Origin: Paramacrobiotus metropolitanus | Taxonomy: Eukaryota > Tardigrada > Eutardigrada > Parachela > Macrobiotidae | NCBI RefSeq assembly: GCF_019649055.1 | Contig: NW_026570307.1 | Span: 1 to 64,000, forward strand | Length of the DNA: 64,000 nt | Direction: 5' to 3' | Shown here: piece after piece, positions 61,813 to 64,000 of the stretch | How positions within the stretch are numbered: the first letter of the stretch is position 1 | Layout: the number at the start of each line of letters is the position of its first letter | Program-made: the position numbers and the translations under genes | Notes under the pieces: model-generated | Told to the model about the DNA's origin: nothing | Database searches by the model: none | Seen by the model: the letters and a program-made list of their open reading frames with translations, nothing else

Positions 61813-63397
61813 TTTTGAACAGTAAATGTTCAGTACGAATCCATATAAAATTTTATTAATAGCGTCAGTGCAACACAGAATCCACTTCAGGTTTAATGGT
61901 AAGGAATGTCAACCATGGGTCGGAGTGTTATTGCTCCCACCTGATCAATGTGATCCAGCTCATTGCTTACAATACATCAGGTTAATGTTAATGTAAATAG
62001 TAAAAGTTTGCGGTATTCCATCTACGTAATATTCTCAAAAAACCAGCGTGGTCGGCAACATAATTAGATACAGATATGATTGCATAGTGCAGTCGCGCGA
62101 ATTATTATTGCTAATTTGCTGCAATTAATGGATGCATTTTTTAAGCCCTACGCCGGAAAACGGTAGTGCTCGTCTGTGCACAGCACGCCAGCTTAAGCAT
62201 GCATTGTACGCATCTGTATGCACGGTGTAAATACTGTGGCATTATTTTACTGCTCACTTTGCTACCTAATTAGGACTTGAATTACGTAAACCATATTATT
62301 TAAGTTCCTCATACAGTAGACTCAAAGTCTCAAACGCGTTAGAACCAGAGAAGTTGACAGGTATCGCAAAGGAGCGATTGTACGAAATGCCGACTTTACC
62401 AAATGACCTATATATATTTATGATTGAACGTTTCAGCCGATTACCCGGGAGCGAATGCAACGCGGTATACCTGGAGACTTGGAGTCGAAGAGATACAACA
62501 CTGCAAAACGGAAATAAATAAGAAAAACAATGCAGTACTGTGCCTTCTGGCAGGCCGGCAAGTAAAATGCATATCATATGAGCACTGTACTTCTATTGTA
62601 TAATATACATATATAGATACGTAAATTTTCCTTTTTCAGTAACCAGTTTACGTCCACTACTTCGTACAGTAATCATACAGTGTTTGGCAGTACCACAACC
62701 CAATAATACTACTACCTGGGGCTGTGGCAGTACCATCACTACCAGTACCATGGCATTTAGCCATTTACTTTTTATGCTGTAGATGTAAGAAGCCAGTAAA
62801 CCTGTCATATTTGCGTCGCTAACAATAAAGCAGCATCATATCTTCCAGAATTTTCATTTTCTTCGGTGAAAAATACTTACGATTATTATGAAATTCTGTT
62901 AAGAATTGTTTACCGTACAGATACATGCAACGGGCCGTGAGTCGTAAATCGTAAACCAACTGTACTTGTTGTTAATAAGCCGAAGGGCATTATTATTAAC
63001 AGTGTGTGAGCGATTAATGGATTGATTGCTAGCTTCTTTTTCAGCCGGTAAGATTTACATTGCGGAAATTTGCACTCATTTGCTTCTGTTAGGATGCGTG
63101 CACGAAAACCTTCGCAAATCAGTATTGCATTCAGATCGTTATTTTTTATTTCGTTTGAATAAAATGTTATCAATTTCCTAAAAGAACTGTGCAAGCGCAA
63201 ACCGTGATAAATTAATAAAGCACCGAGCAGCTTAAATCAACATACACAAACAATAAAAACTCCACAATCTGTCACAGGTATCAAATTATATCTCATTACG
63301 AAAATAGCTTTGGTACAAAATGTGAAATAAATCTCACTTATTAGCGGCCTAAAAAATCAACCAGGAACTGATTACGAAAATTAATCATCAGATAACT
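61813..63397. other. Spacer, no gene recognised
   Basis: AT-rich sequence with short frames only (62296-62577, 62593-62808 and 62910-63200, all minus), none with recognisable motifs. It lies between the start of the degenerate Ebony-like gene and the 3' end of the TPR gene. Confidence 0.5.
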
Positions 63398-64000
63398 TCA
63401 TTGTGCAAAGGTATGGTCCATCATCTTCGGAGTCTGATGGGGAATGGATTTCAGCTCAGGGTCCAGACGGAGCAATTCTTCCGCTTGTTGAATCAAGTTG
63501 TTGAAAAACTCTTTCTTGTCAACATGATCACGAGCTCCCTGAACGAAATTTAAGAATCACAGATAATCAGAATTCTCAATTTACCGCTATATCACACAAA
63601 CGAATTACAAATTCTGCGACAACATCAAAAGAAGTCACAGAACTACTGTAATTGTAAGTCGGTAAACCTCAGCAATTAAAATATGAAAGAAAGACAAACC
63701 TTTTTGAACCACTCAATCGCCTCTTCGACGCGCCGGCGGAACACCAAAAATTCTCCGTAAATCCAACATACATCGGAATTGTTGGGGTTAATTTCAATGG
63801 CTTTTTTGAAATGCTTTTCCGCATTTTCCGGTTCACCCAAGGAGAAGTACATTTTCCCAAGATTCATGTGAGCCACGAGGAAGTAAGGGTCGCGCTCCAC
63901 CGCCTTGAGACCAGTGATCACACCGTTACGGAAATCACCACGCGAGGCATAATTCTCTGCCAGTCGATTCGTAATCTCGGTGTTTGTTGGGTATGTGGCA
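63398..64000 (-). CDS. TPR-repeat protein, 3' end only (continues beyond the window)
   Basis: Two exons are visible: the window edge (64000) to 63700, and 63538-63398, joined in phase at WFKK|GARDHV. The frame is open to the right edge, so the 5' part lies outside. The visible 147 residues contain tandem tetratricopeptide repeats: NRLAENYASRGDFRNGV, AHMNLGKMYFSLGEPENAE followed by KHFKKAIEINPNN, and WIYGEFLVFRRRVEEAIEWF, with the usual W/LG/Y/A/F/A/P pattern. A short charged tail follows (LIQQAEELLRLDPELKSI, then HQTPKMMDHTFAQ). TPRs mediate protein-protein contacts. The specific family cannot be told from this fragment. Confidence 0.75.

Noticed and set aside
1..64000. tRNA, rRNA, CRISPR or operon-type features
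   Set aside because: No cloverleaf with a typical B-box was noticed by eye, and the spliced gene structure excludes a prokaryotic layout. A tRNA scan was not possible here.

Overview
The window is animal nuclear DNA. Nearly every gene is broken by GT-AG introns, spacing is irregular, and the proteins are metazoan families: Integrator subunit 8, cap methyltransferase CMTR1, the ciliary protein BBS4, a BAZ-type chromatin protein, a Shaker-type K+ channel and an Ebony-type amine-conjugating NRPS. Short introns in most genes, together with an Ebony-like pair, suggest a small-genome ecdysozoan such as a tardigrade; this assignment is a guess. Exons were joined by hand from splice sites and phase; where I give a protein length, the phases close exactly.

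Layout. 1-4.3 kb: one doubtful small membrane protein (-) and a promoter-like TATA region. 4.3-5.2 kb: intronless TRMT61A (+). 5.9-11.4 kb: a 12-exon BAZ/ACF1-like chromatin protein (-). 11.4-19.4 kb: a large stretch with no recognisable gene. 19.4-32.6 kb: the main find, one 5-exon gene that encodes two complete Shaker-type Kv subunits in a single 1168-aa chain (T1-6TM-T1-6TM). The exon carrying S5-pore-S6 of the first channel reads directly into the start of the second T1 domain. A 763-bp fold-back transposon sits in its last intron.

34.5-36.6 kb: a CYB561D2-like cytochrome b561 (+). 37.6-40.0 kb: BBS4 (+, 8 exons). 40.5-41.8 kb: a BTB-domain gene (-) broken by a 13-bp tandem duplication; it is divergent from INTS8 (+, 42.2-46.3 kb, 5 exons). 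47.0-51.6 kb: CMTR1 (+, 14 exons) with a catalytic Lys-to-Arg change and a poly-A frameshift. 52.6-53.3 kb: a small secreted Gly-rich orphan (+). 53.6-61.8 kb: two tandem Ebony-like genes (-). One keeps adenylation, carrier and acyl-acceptor-domain motifs but carries several homopolymer frameshifts. The other has an intact frame but has lost the ATP-binding motifs and the carrier domain. 63.4-64.0 kb: the 3' end of a TPR-protein gene that runs off the right edge.

The genes do not form a pathway; this is an ordinary mixed animal gene neighbourhood. The exceptional features are the concatenated Kv channel and the asymmetric Ebony-like pair. Several genes (CYB561D2-like, CMTR1, Ebony-like 1) show single-base frame breaks at homopolymers, which suggests assembly indels as well as possible true decay.
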